Notes: a model not told the origin generated them from the sequence alone. Shown: positions 32,912-41,317, numbered from the stretch's first letter. The stretch is DNA of 64,000 bases from Candidatus Kapaibacterium sp. (GCA_023957315.1 JAMLHE010000003.1:275094-339093), one strand, 5' to 3'. Made by a program: numbers and translations.

Positions 32912-33977
32912 ATCAATTAGTGCTTTTGAAGCTGTGTTTGGAAAAGATTACGAACGTTCTGAATCCATCAAAGATAAGGGTTACGCGATTGTTGAACCTG
33001 AGCTTGTTATATTCGACCGTAACGCCTTAAAAGTCGCTCCACGCAAATTGTACCGCTTCGATACAGAAGGTAAACGCTGGTACTACGAATTTTTAGACGG
33101 CATGAATACAGTACCACAATTTTATTGCGGGGTCACTTCATCAATTGCAAGTCTTAACCTACTTCCATCTTCAGAGGGTTTGTATCACTATTATAACAAA
33201 TTCTCATCCATGGAAGCCGCTAAACAAGACATGAACCGCAAAGCTGATTACGGCTCGTTTATTCACATCCTTATTTCAAGGTTTGTTAAACTCCGTGAAC
33301 TTGAGCTTGATTCAATTGCTGATATGGCGGCAATTTATAAAGGAAACTACGATTTAGATTATGATAATCGGTGGTGGGCTGACAGAGCAATTAAGGATTT
33401 AATTGCTGTTAAATATTGGATGGATGAATATGAAGTTGTGCCTTTGGCTACTGAATTAGTATTGCCCGGGAAAGACGGTTACGCAACGGCTGTTGACTTG
33501 GTTTGTGAAATGACGGTTGGTACAGGGCAGAATATGAAAGTTTTGCAAAGAGACATCAAGGATGGCACAATGCAAAGAGTGAGAGCCGCTATAGATTGGA
33601 AATCCGGCGATGGATTCCATGAAACTCACGCTATGCAAATGGAAGCTGTTCTAAGAGTAGTAAATGAAAATCTTCCTGATTTGAAAGTTACGAAAGTATT
33701 CAATATTTCACCTAAAGGACTTACTGACCTGAAATGTGAAATCAAAGACCAGACAGGCAAAGTTACACATACTGCTATGGTGAACGGTGAACCAATATCT
33801 TATTTCGATTTGTATTGGGAAATCTTCAAACTTCGTAATCCAAATTTCAACAATCCCAAACGCATCACAGTATTCAAAGGGAGTGTTTCGCTTGATGCTC
33901 CGGCTACTGAAACAGTACAAACTTTATTACTCAACCCTCATGATATTGTAATCGAAAAGCACAGGAGAGACCAATAA
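32901..33977 (+). CDS. PD-(D/E)XK exonuclease-like protein
   Basis: A 358-residue protein with RecB-type nuclease features: YGSFIHILISRF (a histidine-containing helix near residues 113-124), DGYATAVDLVCEM with the metal-binding Asp near 198, and AIDWKSGDGFHETHAMQMEA near 231-250, where Asp-X-Lys and the following QMEA helix match the family. It probably resects DNA ends for phage recombination with the ATPase encoded upstream and the protein downstream. One-base stop/start overlap with the next gene. Confidence 0.75.
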   Translation: MKTESISAFEAVFGKDYERSESIKDKGYAIVEPELVIFDRNALKVAPRKLYRFDTEGKRWYYEFLDGMNTVPQFYCGVTSSIASLNLLPSSEGLYHYYNKFSSMEAAKQDMNRKADYGSFIHILISRFVKLRELELDSIADMAAIYKGNYDLDYDNRWWADRAIKDLIAVKYWMDEYEVVPLATELVLPGKDGYATAVDLVCEMTVGTGQNMKVLQRDIKDGTMQRVRAAIDWKSGDGFHETHAMQMEAVLRVVNENLPDLKVTKVFNISPKGLTDLKCEIKDQTGKVTHTAMVNGEPISYFDLYWEIFKLRNPNFNNPKRITVFKGSVSLDAPATETVQTLLLNPHDIVIEKHRRDQ

Positions 33978-35254
33978 TGAATATGACATTAGGCAATATA
34001 CCGGGACGTTTAGTGAAAGAACCCGATGAACAAAAATCACTACAAAATGGATTGGGCTATAGCATAATAGGCAAAATCAAAATCGGAGAGAAATATACAA
34101 ATCAAAATGGTAAGGAATTACCACGAAGTATTGACTATTTCCGAGCTACCGGCGCATATTCGGAAGTGTTTCATCAAAAATTAGGTGATAGACCTAACAT
34201 ACTTGAAATCATATTTCCGAGTGCAGACCATAGACAGGTGTGTTTTCAACGCATAGAAGGCAGGGATTCCAAAGGGAGTCTCTGTGCTGTCTTTAATGGT
34301 GCTGAATATTTCATTTATGATGATAGCACAAAAAAGTACTTGCTAACCACTCAAGATGAATTTGAAAAAGCACGTCAAAGCGGTATCAAGGTAAAATCCG
34401 GCTACGGTACATCAGCCAAAACTGAAACCATCAAGATTGAACATTGGAAAGAACGCTTAACAATTCGATTCTTTGTTTTGAAATTGTCGGGCATACTTGG
34501 AGTTTGGGAACTATCAACCAGTGGTGTTGAAACAGGAATACCAAATATCATCCAAAATTATGATGAAATGGTGAAATCGGCGGGGCATAACATCAATAGA
34601 GTGGTATTTGAATTGAATGTAAAATTTGCAACATCGAACAAACCCGGAACACAATCAAGATACCCGGTCCTGCAATTGACACCTAACATTAGCTATGAAT
34701 CATCATTGCTGTTGAAAGAATTTAGAGAACAGGTTGCTAACTACAATTTGATATTGAATGACAAAGCAATTCATCAAATTTCAAGTGGTGAAGAACATCG
34801 AGTACCGGGACAATTGCAACTTGCAGAATCGAATGTTGATGATGAAATTGAAGTTGTTGAAGCTGAGGAAATTGTAGAAGCTGAGGTAGTGGCGGAAGTT
34901 AAGAAAGTGGCTCCGAAAGTGGCTCCGAAAACAACTGAGAAAAAAGAATTTACCCCCGAAAATTTCAAAGAATGGGCTGTTGCTGATGCTAAAAAAATTG
35001 ATGAAACAGAAACAGCAGTAACTCGGGAGATTCTGGATAATGTAGTTTCGGTTTTGAATCTGTATGCAAAGAACGACATTCCTAACAGAATCTCAGTTCT
35101 TCAATTCATATTCGGCAAACATAGCGTAGAAGCTCTAACATACGGCGAATGTTCAACATTAACAAAATGGTTAAAAGTTGACAAAGTAGATGGAATCTTG
35201 ATTCCACATGACACAAACACAATCGAACAATTTGAAAAAATTATCAATGCTTAG
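33977..35254 (+). CDS. Gp3-like recombination factor family protein (tentative)
   Basis: A 425-residue protein. Residues 28-110 (SIIGKIKIGEKY, ELPRSIDYFRATG, ILEIIFPSADHRQVC) and 165-240 (GVWELSTSGVETGIPNIIQN, later GTQSRYPVLQLTPNIS) have the layout of the phage family annotated as recombination directionality factor-like or hydrolase/metal-binding. A repeated Val/Ala/Glu-rich linker at about 290-320 (VAPKVAPK) leads to a separate helical C-terminus. Next to an exonuclease and an ATPase it may serve as the DNA-binding or annealing factor. The family match is from memory and tentative. Confidence 0.45.
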   Translation: MNMTLGNIPGRLVKEPDEQKSLQNGLGYSIIGKIKIGEKYTNQNGKELPRSIDYFRATGAYSEVFHQKLGDRPNILEIIFPSADHRQVCFQRIEGRDSKGSLCAVFNGAEYFIYDDSTKKYLLTTQDEFEKARQSGIKVKSGYGTSAKTETIKIEHWKERLTIRFFVLKLSGILGVWELSTSGVETGIPNIIQNYDEMVKSAGHNINRVVFELNVKFATSNKPGTQSRYPVLQLTPNISYESSLLLKEFREQVANYNLILNDKAIHQISSGEEHRVPGQLQLAESNVDDEIEVVEAEEIVEAEVVAEVKKVAPKVAPKTTEKKEFTPENFKEWAVADAKKIDETETAVTREILDNVVSVLNLYAKNDIPNRISVLQFIFGKHSVEALTYGECSTLTKWLKVDKVDGILIPHDTNTIEQFEKIINA

Positions 35255-35256
35255 AA

Positions 35257-36183
35257 ATGACAGGTACTATGGCAACATTGTATAGGCTTTTGGACATAGG
35301 TTTCTGGGATGACCCCGATTTAGAAGATTACTCATTAGAAGAAAAAGCCTTCTATTTGATGTTATTTTCAAATCGCAAAACGACCGATAACCTTTGTGGA
35401 ATATACGAACTCAGCTATAAAGACATGATGCACTACACAAACCTTTCACGAGAAAGAGTAGTTGCTCTGGTGCAATTATGGCAGGACATAGGTAAAATCA
35501 TCTATGACCCAAAACTTAAAGAAATGTGTGTCAAGAATTTTGTCAGAAGGAACTATCACGGTTCACCCTCTCAGCTAATTAGCATTATTAACGGTTTGAT
35601 GAAAGTCAAAAACCGCGAATATATCACTAAGATTAGTCTCGAGGGGGTGACCGACCCTTTGATTTTGGATTTGTTTAAAGGTAATTCAATTAGTATCAAA
35701 ATAGGTAAACAGCCTATACCAAAGATTTATCGTTTAGAAACTGATTGTTCAGTGAACGTTGAAACTTATAAATCTGATGATGATGATGATGAACTTGAAT
35801 TACCTTTCAATCCGGAGTCTGAAATAGAGCCTGAAGCAAAAGAAACGACTGAAACAGTTGAAACACCAACAGCATCTTTTAAGTTAGAGATGTTTGAACA
35901 GTTTTGGGAATTGTACGATAAAAAGACCGACAAATCTGCTTGCCAAAAGTTGTTTTTAAAGCTGTCGAATGAAAAAATCGAAAAGATAATGGCACATATC
36001 ATTAAGTATGTGAAGAATACACCAGACAAAAAGTTTAGGAAGAATCCTAAAACTTACTTACGAAATGAAAGTTGGAATGATGAAATAATTATAGGAAGCA
36101 CAAATGGCACAAGCAACAAAGGTAAACGAGCTCTTAAGCTCAGTGACCTCGAAGCATCAAGAGAGCAATCAGGGTTTAATTAG
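35257..36183 (+). CDS. Replication protein with winged-helix N-terminus (DnaD/O-like)
   Basis: A 308-residue protein: the N-terminal part (GFWDDPDLEDYSLEEKAFYL then NLCGIYELSYKDMMHYTNLS) has the winged-helix form common to phage replication initiators; an acidic Asp/Glu linker covers residues 168-200; and the C-terminal block (FEQFWELYDKKTDKSACQKL, KTYLRNESWNDE) is the DnaD/O-like tail that binds a helicase loader. It may start at 35269 (MATLYRLL) instead. It lies between recombination and small early genes. Confidence 0.65.
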   Translation: MTGTMATLYRLLDIGFWDDPDLEDYSLEEKAFYLMLFSNRKTTDNLCGIYELSYKDMMHYTNLSRERVVALVQLWQDIGKIIYDPKLKEMCVKNFVRRNYHGSPSQLISIINGLMKVKNREYITKISLEGVTDPLILDLFKGNSISIKIGKQPIPKIYRLETDCSVNVETYKSDDDDDELELPFNPESEIEPEAKETTETVETPTASFKLEMFEQFWELYDKKTDKSACQKLFLKLSNEKIEKIMAHIIKYVKNTPDKKFRKNPKTYLRNESWNDEIIIGSTNGTSNKGKRALKLSDLEASREQSGFN

Positions 36184-36745
36184 GTCTATTGCTTACGGTT
36201 CAGTTTGCGGAAACAGACTAACCAAGAGTGACCTTGATTATATGTTAGCTAAAATGAGTGTCAACTACCAGCTTGACTTTTATGAAAATAAGAGCATTCA
36301 GCGTATGAAATGTGAAGAAATATTTGCCAGATGTATGGAGCTTAATTGGTCATCGGAAGAATTTCGTAATCGAGTTGAATCATTTCTTGATACATGCAAA
36401 TGGGACACTTTCACTCGAGCCGATTTTCTGAACTATGATAGACCGATGTTATTGACACATCATGACGTTATGGAAATTCATCGCAACAAAGACCCGAAAA
36501 TATGGGATAAAATTAAGCGATACGAAGTCAATGGCGTTATTCTCTATGGCGAAATAAGACATGATTTCCAATTGCCGGAATATGAATCAATCAACAAAGC
36601 ATTGCCGGCATCAACTGTAACAACTGTTGAACGTTCGGAAGAATGGAATTTAATGGGGCAATACCTCGATTTGAAATGCAAATACGCGGAATTGCAAGAG
36701 AAATATAAAGAATTAGAACTGAGAATCAAAAAAGGTAGCATTTAA
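36104..36745 (+). CDS. Hypothetical protein (replication region)
   Basis: A 213-residue protein that overlaps the replication gene by 80 bases in another frame, with AGGAAG nine bases before the ATG supporting this start. The middle (TRADFLNYDRPMLLTHHDVM) and a C-terminal coiled coil (YLDLKCKYAELQEKYKELEL) can be described, but no family is recognised. Helicase loader or replication accessory are possible from context only. Confidence 0.5.
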   Translation: MAQATKVNELLSSVTSKHQESNQGLIRSIAYGSVCGNRLTKSDLDYMLAKMSVNYQLDFYENKSIQRMKCEEIFARCMELNWSSEEFRNRVESFLDTCKWDTFTRADFLNYDRPMLLTHHDVMEIHRNKDPKIWDKIKRYEVNGVILYGEIRHDFQLPEYESINKALPASTVTTVERSEEWNLMGQYLDLKCKYAELQEKYKELELRIKKGSI

Positions 36746-36784
36746 AAATATTCGCTTTAATCACTAATCAAAAAGGGTACTAAA

Positions 36785-36997
36785 ATGATTTTAAACCAAA
36801 CAGGCATCTCAATCCAAGAGTTCCTTCTGTTGCGTGGTCACCTACTAAGACGAGGCGAACACTACGTAATTAAAGAGTTACTCAAACAAACCAAACAAGG
36901 TCTCAAAAAAGAAAAATTTCGTTGCGTGGTTCTCACAAAACAAGGCATATCTGCTATTCAAGGGTACATATACGGTAGGAGTAGTTCATGTCATTGA
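36785..36997 (+). CDS. Small basic hypothetical protein
   Basis: A 70-residue basic protein (SIQEFLLLRGHLLRRGEHYV, ELLKQTKQGLKKEKFRCVVL). The pattern recalls a small DNA-binding helix-turn-helix with a wing, but it is not assigned. Its end overlaps the RusA start by ten bases. Confidence 0.5.
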   Translation: MILNQTGISIQEFLLLRGHLLRRGEHYVIKELLKQTKQGLKKEKFRCVVLTKQGISAIQGYIYGRSSSCH

Positions 36998-37428
36998 GAT
37001 TCGAAATCTTAGGCAATCCATGCCCGAAACAAAGTGTAAGATTTACTAAAAGCGGTATTAAGTATCAGACAAAAGAAGTAATTCAAAATGCTGATAATAT
37101 ACGCTCTCAGATAGTAACACAATTACCTCCATCATTTAAGATTATTGACAGCCCTGTTAAGGTTGCAACGGTATATATCTTTCCGCCATTGAAATCTTTC
37201 ACAAAAAAGATGAAAAAATATATAGAGAATGGTGGTTTGATAATTAAATCAACCAAGCCGGACTTAGATAACTTGGAAAAAGCTATTAATGATGCTATGC
37301 AAGGGGTTGTGATTGTAAATGATGCGTTAATCTCAAGAGTAGTAAAAGGCAGGTACTACGGTATGACACCGAAAGTAATAATATCAATAACAGAAATCAC
37401 AGACATTTTTGTAAACAAATTAAATTAA
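36988..37428 (+). CDS. RusA-like Holliday junction resolvase
   Basis: A 146-residue endonuclease of the RusA family. The signature is KPDLDNLEKAINDAMQGVV (90-108), with Asp92 and Asp94, followed by IVNDALISRV with Asp112; these acidic residues bind metal in RusA. It would resolve branched DNA made by the phage recombination genes upstream. The length is normal for the family. Confidence 0.85.
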   Translation: MSLRFEILGNPCPKQSVRFTKSGIKYQTKEVIQNADNIRSQIVTQLPPSFKIIDSPVKVATVYIFPPLKSFTKKMKKYIENGGLIIKSTKPDLDNLEKAINDAMQGVVIVNDALISRVVKGRYYGMTPKVIISITEITDIFVNKLN

Positions 37429-37436
37429 TCTACAAT

Positions 37437-37499
37437 GCCCGGCGCGACAAATCTAAAAAGTCTCCCAACTTCCTCTGATTGCTGCAAATCGTGCCGGGT
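37437..37499 (+). other. GC-rich long-range hairpin before a small gene
   Basis: CCCGGCGCGA (37438-37447) can pair with TCGTGCCGGG (37489-37498) with one G-U, enclosing about 41 bases. This is unusually GC-rich for the region and lies between the RusA stop and the start at 37525. It may be a leader structure controlling translation of the small gene or a small RNA. Confidence 0.3.
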
Positions 37500-37524
37500 G
37501 TTAATTAAAAAAAAGGAAAATGAA

Positions 37525-37713
37525 ATGCACGATTATGCAAAATACGCACAAATCTTAAGAGATATTAAGCAAGATAAATTTCCACCATTTTACGAACTAT
37601 TGTGCGATGACAAAGTAATTATGGTCTCGACAATGCCTAAAATTCGGGCTTATCTGAGCGAACTGAAAAAGAACTGTAAGAAACAACCAACTTTATTTGG
37701 AGAATCGAAATGA
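37525..37713 (+). CDS. Small hypothetical early protein
   Basis: The start at 37525 (MHDYAKYAQILRDIKQDKFP) is preferred because AGGAAA lies eight bases upstream; the open frame reaches to 37435 through the hairpin. The 62-residue product has the pattern of strand-helix with a C-terminal KNCKKQPTLFGE. Its stop overlaps the next ATG (ATGA). No family recognised. Confidence 0.5.
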   Translation: MHDYAKYAQILRDIKQDKFPPFYELLCDDKVIMVSTMPKIRAYLSELKKNCKKQPTLFGESK

Positions 37714-38255
37714 GTTTAACAGCAAAAGACTTGAAATCGAATTGCATTTACGAAATGCAAGGGATTGACTTTACGGAATATATAAAGATTAAAAGTAACG
37801 AGAATGAGACACTCACATTTTATTATCTGAACAACGAACCGAGTTTGATACACACGACGGGGCGTCACGTTTTTGATGCAGTATATAAAATTAATCACGA
37901 GCTTGCGCCTGTGGAATCAAGCGATGATCGAGGGGAAGTATCAATATTATTGTCCGCTTTAGAAGACATTAGGAATTGGAATGATGATTTGGATGACGAA
38001 TGGGACGATGTTGGGCAAAGAGCGCAAGTTGCTTTGAATGTATATAAACATTATCTGGAATCAAACAACGGTCAAGCAAAGTATAGGTATTTGGTTACGG
38101 GGGAATGCGACGAGCCAACTTATTATACTACATTGCCACGTATTGATACATTGCAACCCCCTTGGGAGTTGATAGATTTGCAAGAAAACAAATATACGAC
38201 CAATGGTAAACGATGGCTTGACATTGAAATTGCTGAAGGAGAATCAGTAAAATGA
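37710..38255 (+). CDS. Hypothetical early protein with a duplicated C-terminal module
   Basis: A 181-residue acidic protein. The C-terminal 57 residues (AKYRYLVTGECDEPTYYTTL, then TNGKRWLDIEIAEGESVK) are closely related to the full stand-alone protein at 38473-38661, so a small module has been copied. The N-terminal part (LKSNCIYEMQGIDFTEYIKI) looks like a short beta-domain. It begins the coupled mini-gene array. Function unknown. Confidence 0.5.
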   Translation: MSLTAKDLKSNCIYEMQGIDFTEYIKIKSNENETLTFYYLNNEPSLIHTTGRHVFDAVYKINHELAPVESSDDRGEVSILLSALEDIRNWNDDLDDEWDDVGQRAQVALNVYKHYLESNNGQAKYRYLVTGECDEPTYYTTLPRIDTLQPPWELIDLQENKYTTNGKRWLDIEIAEGESVK

Positions 38256-38485
38256 AAGAACTGAAAAAATATTTAACTGAAATGATTGCCGAGCATGAAG
38301 CACGGTGCAATGAGTTTGACAGGGCAGTAAGCATGTGCATTAATCTTGACGGCTCAATATTGCATCCTAAAGCACATGACTATTGGAAGGGCAAACTAAG
38401 CGAAGCACAGTTCACGCTCGAAAAGCTGAAAGATAAATTAGAATCAATTAACCAAACGGGAGAATCAGTAAAATGTATAAAATGA
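38252..38485 (+). CDS. Mini-gene array protein A1
   Basis: A 77-residue helical protein that opens MKELKKYLTEMIAEHEARCN and ends with a coiled-coil-like segment (AQFTLEKLKDKLESINQ). It is a paralogue of the gene at 39147-39362. Coupled to the previous gene through the shared cassette. Function unknown. Confidence 0.55.
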   Translation: MKELKKYLTEMIAEHEARCNEFDRAVSMCINLDGSILHPKAHDYWKGKLSEAQFTLEKLKDKLESINQTGESVKCIK

Positions 38486-38661
38486 AAGCAAAGTATAGGT
38501 ATTTGGTGGCTTCAGAATATGCAATCTCTTATTTCACTAACCATTTGCCAAAGTTTTCAAGTTGCGTTGAAATTGTTTATGATTTGCAAGAGTGTAAATT
38601 TACATACAATGGCAAAGTTTGGTTTGACATTGAAGTTGCTGAAGGAGAATCAGTAAAATGA
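38473..38661 (+). CDS. Mini-gene array protein B
   Basis: A 62-residue protein (KYRYLVASEYAISYFTNHLP, VWFDIEVAEGESVK) that is a stand-alone copy of the C-terminal module of the 181-residue protein at 37710-38255. It ends in the GESVK tail encoded by the coupling cassette. Not recognised outside this pair. Confidence 0.55.
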   Translation: MYKMKAKYRYLVASEYAISYFTNHLPKFSSCVEIVYDLQECKFTYNGKVWFDIEVAEGESVK

Positions 38662-38915
38662 GTGAACAAATTAATAGCGTAAAAGTCACAGGGGATGAAT
38701 GCTTTGTGTTTGTCTATGCAAAAGACGGTATAATAGAAGTGCGGAGTATTGCGGAATCAAAAAGATTGCATGACCAACTAATTTCAGATGGATGGGTGCA
38801 TACAAAAACCCTTGACGCTTGCGTTTATCTCGAATACCTGCACAACGAATGCGAATGCGAAGACGTTGACTTAATAGATGCAATGATGTCATTAACCAAA
38901 CCGGAGAATCAGTAA
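38658..38915 (+). CDS. Mini-gene array protein C
   Basis: An 85-residue acidic protein (VKVTGDECFVFVYAKDGIIE, then CVYLEYLHNECECEDVDLID). The Cys/Glu-rich C-terminal patch might bind metal. It ends with the cassette read in a different frame (KPENQ), so cassette use is independent of frame. Confidence 0.5.
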   Translation: MSEQINSVKVTGDECFVFVYAKDGIIEVRSIAESKRLHDQLISDGWVHTKTLDACVYLEYLHNECECEDVDLIDAMMSLTKPENQ

Positions 38916-38916
38916 A

Positions 38917-39150
38917 ATGAAAACGAAATTAACAAGACAACAAATTGCCGAAAGGCAAAACGATTTTAAGCATAATATCTATGAACACGGGGGTTCAAGA
39001 ATGTTTATTGATGGCGATTCAGGAGATAGAGAATTGCTTGTGGACACTTATTATGATGAAGATTTTGCTTTATATGTTGAAAAGTGTGTTCGTGAATATT
39101 TTGGATTGCCAAAGGCTAACATAACACCAATAGGAGAATCAGTAAAATGA
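38917..39150 (+). CDS. Mini-gene array protein D
   Basis: A 77-residue protein (KTKLTRQQIAERQNDFKHNI, then ELLVDTYYDEDFALYVEKCV). It has a helix-rich start and an acidic middle and ends in the GESVK tail. Not recognised. One base separates it from the gene before. Confidence 0.5.
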   Translation: MKTKLTRQQIAERQNDFKHNIYEHGGSRMFIDGDSGDRELLVDTYYDEDFALYVEKCVREYFGLPKANITPIGESVK

Positions 39151-39362
39151 AAGAAATGAAAGAATATTTAACTGAAATGATTGCCGAGTATGAAGTACGG
39201 TGTAAAGAATACAAAGAACAGAAAGATGATATGGGAAAGGGCGATAATTTCAATACAGAGCATTTTAGCTATGTGGACGGCAAAATAGATGAGGCACAGT
39301 TCACGCTCAAAAAGCTGAAAGATAAATTAAAATCAATTAACCAAACAGGAGAATCAGCATGA
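39147..39362 (+). CDS. Mini-gene array protein A2 (paralogue of A1)
   Basis: A 71-residue helical protein, MKEMKEYLTEMIAEYEVRCK at the start and AQFTLKKLKDKLKSINQTGE at the end, both very similar to the protein at 38252-38485. Only the middle differs. The pair shows duplication inside the array. Function unknown. Confidence 0.55.
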   Translation: MKEMKEYLTEMIAEYEVRCKEYKEQKDDMGKGDNFNTEHFSYVDGKIDEAQFTLKKLKDKLKSINQTGESA

Positions 39363-39751
39363 AAAGAACTAATATTTTACACGAATTCTTTAATTCCGCA
39401 TCAGATGCTAACGAATTCTTAGAAGCAACGCAACAAGAAAGGGTTGAGAATGATTTTCAAGAATTCATAACAAATGGCGGTGGCGAGGTACATATCCTTA
39501 ATGCCATTAATGAAATGTGTATAGAATCCTTGTCACCTGATGCTTTTGAAATGTGGGAACATGTTGTAAAACAATTAAAGCAAAACAGAAAAGCATTTAG
39601 GACTTATGCGATTATCAACTTGATTAGAAGATTAAAAAATGTAGGTGCTGAAATTCATAGACAGTTTGGGAGTGACAGCTATAAAGTACGTTGTGAGTTA
39701 TATGACATCAGGGAGTCACTTGGAAATTTAACCAAACAGGAGAATCAGTAA
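39359..39751 (+). CDS. Mini-gene array protein E
   Basis: A 130-residue helical protein (LHEFFNSASDANEFLEATQQ, then VVKQLKQNRKAFRTYAIINL). It ends NLTKQENQ, the cassette read in the second frame. Not recognised. Confidence 0.5.
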   Translation: MKRTNILHEFFNSASDANEFLEATQQERVENDFQEFITNGGGEVHILNAINEMCIESLSPDAFEMWEHVVKQLKQNRKAFRTYAIINLIRRLKNVGAEIHRQFGSDSYKVRCELYDIRESLGNLTKQENQ

Positions 39752-39752
39752 A

Positions 39753-40028
39753 ATGTTTACAATTATAAAAATGAGAGAATTAGAAGTGTTTGTTGAATCA
39801 ATGTCAAATGGATTCACAGACGAAGACGGCGATGTTCATGAACCTCTCGAAGCGGAGCAGATGTTAGAAAGATTAGAAACTATTGATAGGCTTTTGATTG
39901 TTATGAAAACTCAAAGTCTATTAAACAAAAAAAGAGGTTTGAAAAAGATGTTGAATGGCGTGATTGAAATGTCGTTGCCAAATAGTTCGGTAGTCCCCGG
40001 GCAATCAAATAATCATTTATGTAACTAA
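39753..40028 (+). CDS. Mini-gene array protein F
   Basis: A 91-residue protein (MRELEVFVESMSNGFTDEDG, then LERLETIDRLLIVMKTQSLL). It follows the last copy of the cassette and does not itself end in one. An internal start at 39771 is possible. Not recognised. Confidence 0.5.
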   Translation: MFTIIKMRELEVFVESMSNGFTDEDGDVHEPLEAEQMLERLETIDRLLIVMKTQSLLNKKRGLKKMLNGVIEMSLPNSSVVPGQSNNHLCN

Positions 40029-40036
40029 AGGAAATA

Positions 40037-40207
40037 ATGATGCCTGACATAACTAAATGCACAAATAATGAATGTCAATTAAGACATGACTGTTGGCGAT
40101 TTCTTTGCATACCAAGCCAAATGCAATCATACAGCAAATTTGAGACTTATGTTTTTGACGGCGAAACTTGTTGTGATTATTATATGCAAAAAGATTTAGA
40201 GGTTTAA
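40037..40207 (+). CDS. Small cysteine-rich phage protein
   Basis: A 56-residue frame (MMPDITKCTNNECQLRHDCW at the start, DGETCCDYYMQKDLEV at the end) with six cysteines at residues 8, 13, 19, 24, 45 and 46, an arrangement suited to zinc binding. I recognise this K-C-N--C-L---CWR pattern from tiny uncharacterised phage proteins. AAGGAA lies upstream of the start. Its stop is immediately followed by the next gene. Confidence 0.65.
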   Translation: MMPDITKCTNNECQLRHDCWRFLCIPSQMQSYSKFETYVFDGETCCDYYMQKDLEV

Positions 40208-40208
40208 G

Positions 40209-40529
40209 ATGCCAATTGATTATAAAGAATCTGCTTTAATATTTCAAAATGGAATTAAAAACGGTGAGTTCGTTGTATTCAATCCTTTAGAAATTGAATT
40301 AATGGATGTAGAACCGTTGTTTCAACCAATTTATTTGAATGTAGCCGAATTTTGGAATGATTTAAAATCAATGGTTTGGTCATCGAATTGCCGATTTTTC
40401 TTTGTTGTCACAATGGATAAGATTATTATTTGTAACGTACACGACAATGAAGCATTTGAAGCGAATTTGTCATCACGCGTGTTTGATGTTTTTCTCAATG
40501 TATTTGGAGCTAAATCAAATGCCGATTGA
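40209..40529 (+). CDS. Hypothetical early protein (MPIDYKE start)
   Basis: A 106-residue protein, hydrophobic and strand-rich (FEANLSSRVFDVFLNVFGAK at the end). The first 22 bases are nearly identical to those of the HNH gene at 40519, giving both proteins the start MPIDYKE. It overlaps that gene by 11 bases. Not recognised. Confidence 0.5.
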   Translation: MPIDYKESALIFQNGIKNGEFVVFNPLEIELMDVEPLFQPIYLNVAEFWNDLKSMVWSSNCRFFFVVTMDKIIICNVHDNEAFEANLSSRVFDVFLNVFGAKSNAD

Positions 40530-40917
40530 CTATAAAGAATATCACCCAAAATGGAAACTCATTAGCCGTTTGATTCGCTTCAAACGTGCGGGTAACCGTT
40601 GCGAATGGTGCGGTCGTACAAACGGACAAATTATAGATAAGGAAACAGGTAAATATCCAATTCACTCTAAATGGGAGAAATTTCATAGAATACTTTATAA
40701 TCCTCATAGTGGATTCACTTACAATAGCTTGTTAAAACATTTCGGTTTTACAAAAATAGTCTTAACAGTTGCTCACGTTGACCAAGACAAAAGCAATAAT
40801 CGCTTTTCAAATCTTGCTGCTTTATGCCAGCGTTGTCATTTGAATCATGACCGAAAGCATCATATACACAAAAGAATTTATGGAAATAATATAAATCAAT
40901 TATCACTAATTAATTAA
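40519..40917 (+). CDS. HNH endonuclease
   Basis: The start is set at 40519 behind GGAG; the longer open frame to 40402 overlaps the previous gene. The 132-residue protein has a zinc-binding pair CEWCGR (about residues 27-32), the HNH core VAHVDQDKSNNRFSNLAALC (87-106) and CQRCH. It may be a free-standing nuclease or a homing-type HNH. The catalytic His of AHVD is present. Confidence 0.8.
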   Translation: MPIDYKEYHPKWKLISRLIRFKRAGNRCEWCGRTNGQIIDKETGKYPIHSKWEKFHRILYNPHSGFTYNSLLKHFGFTKIVLTVAHVDQDKSNNRFSNLAALCQRCHLNHDRKHHIHKRIYGNNINQLSLIN

Positions 40918-40936
40918 CAATAAAGGAAAGTGAATC

Positions 40937-41317
40937 ATGAATAAAGAAAGTATTGGCACACTTGTATTTACAAAAGAACTGTTTATCGAAACAATTAACG
41001 AAATTGAAAAACAGCATAGGCACGACCAAAAATGTAGCGAAGCTTTTGAAACAATATTATCAATTGGGAATATCGTTTCAAACTATGATAATCATTATTT
41101 GCAAAATCAATTAGTAAAAATTATTCAAATAGCTATGAATGACAATGATGAGCATAGTTGGATTGAATACTTCATGTGGGAACTCGATTTTGGTAATGGC
41201 TATTTTGAAGGTTGCGTAATACTCGGTGACAGATGCTTTGAGTTGAAAACTGCATCAGATTTATGGGATTTACTAATTAAAACAAAAAAGGAACATAATG
41301 AAATTACCTGCAATTAA
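40937..41317 (+). CDS. Hypothetical phage protein
   Basis: A 126-residue helical protein. The region SWIEYFMWELDFGNGYFEGC followed by ELKTASDLWDLLIK matches a phage family of unknown function that I have seen with the W--ELDFG signature. It is coupled to the next gene by a 20-base overlap. Confidence 0.55.
   Translation: MNKESIGTLVFTKELFIETINEIEKQHRHDQKCSEAFETILSIGNIVSNYDNHYLQNQLVKIIQIAMNDNDEHSWIEYFMWELDFGNGYFEGCVILGDRCFELKTASDLWDLLIKTKKEHNEITCN

Larger units (their letters stand above)
38238..39755 (+). repeat. Recurring translational coupling cassettes between mini-genes
   Basis: The 17-base unit GGAGAATCAGTAAAATG occurs at 38238, 38459, 38644, 38903, 39133 and 39739 (starts), with a shortened copy, GGAGAATCAGCATG, at 39348. 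Each holds the ribosome site and start of the next gene. It also encodes the end of the previous gene, as GESVK-stop in one frame or ENQ-stop in another. A diverged form precedes 37710. Confidence 0.85.

Noticed and set aside
38238..39755. CRISPR-like array because of regularly recurring 17-base repeats
   Set aside because: The repeats are ribosome sites with start codons, spacers are genes of different length, and no cas genes are present.
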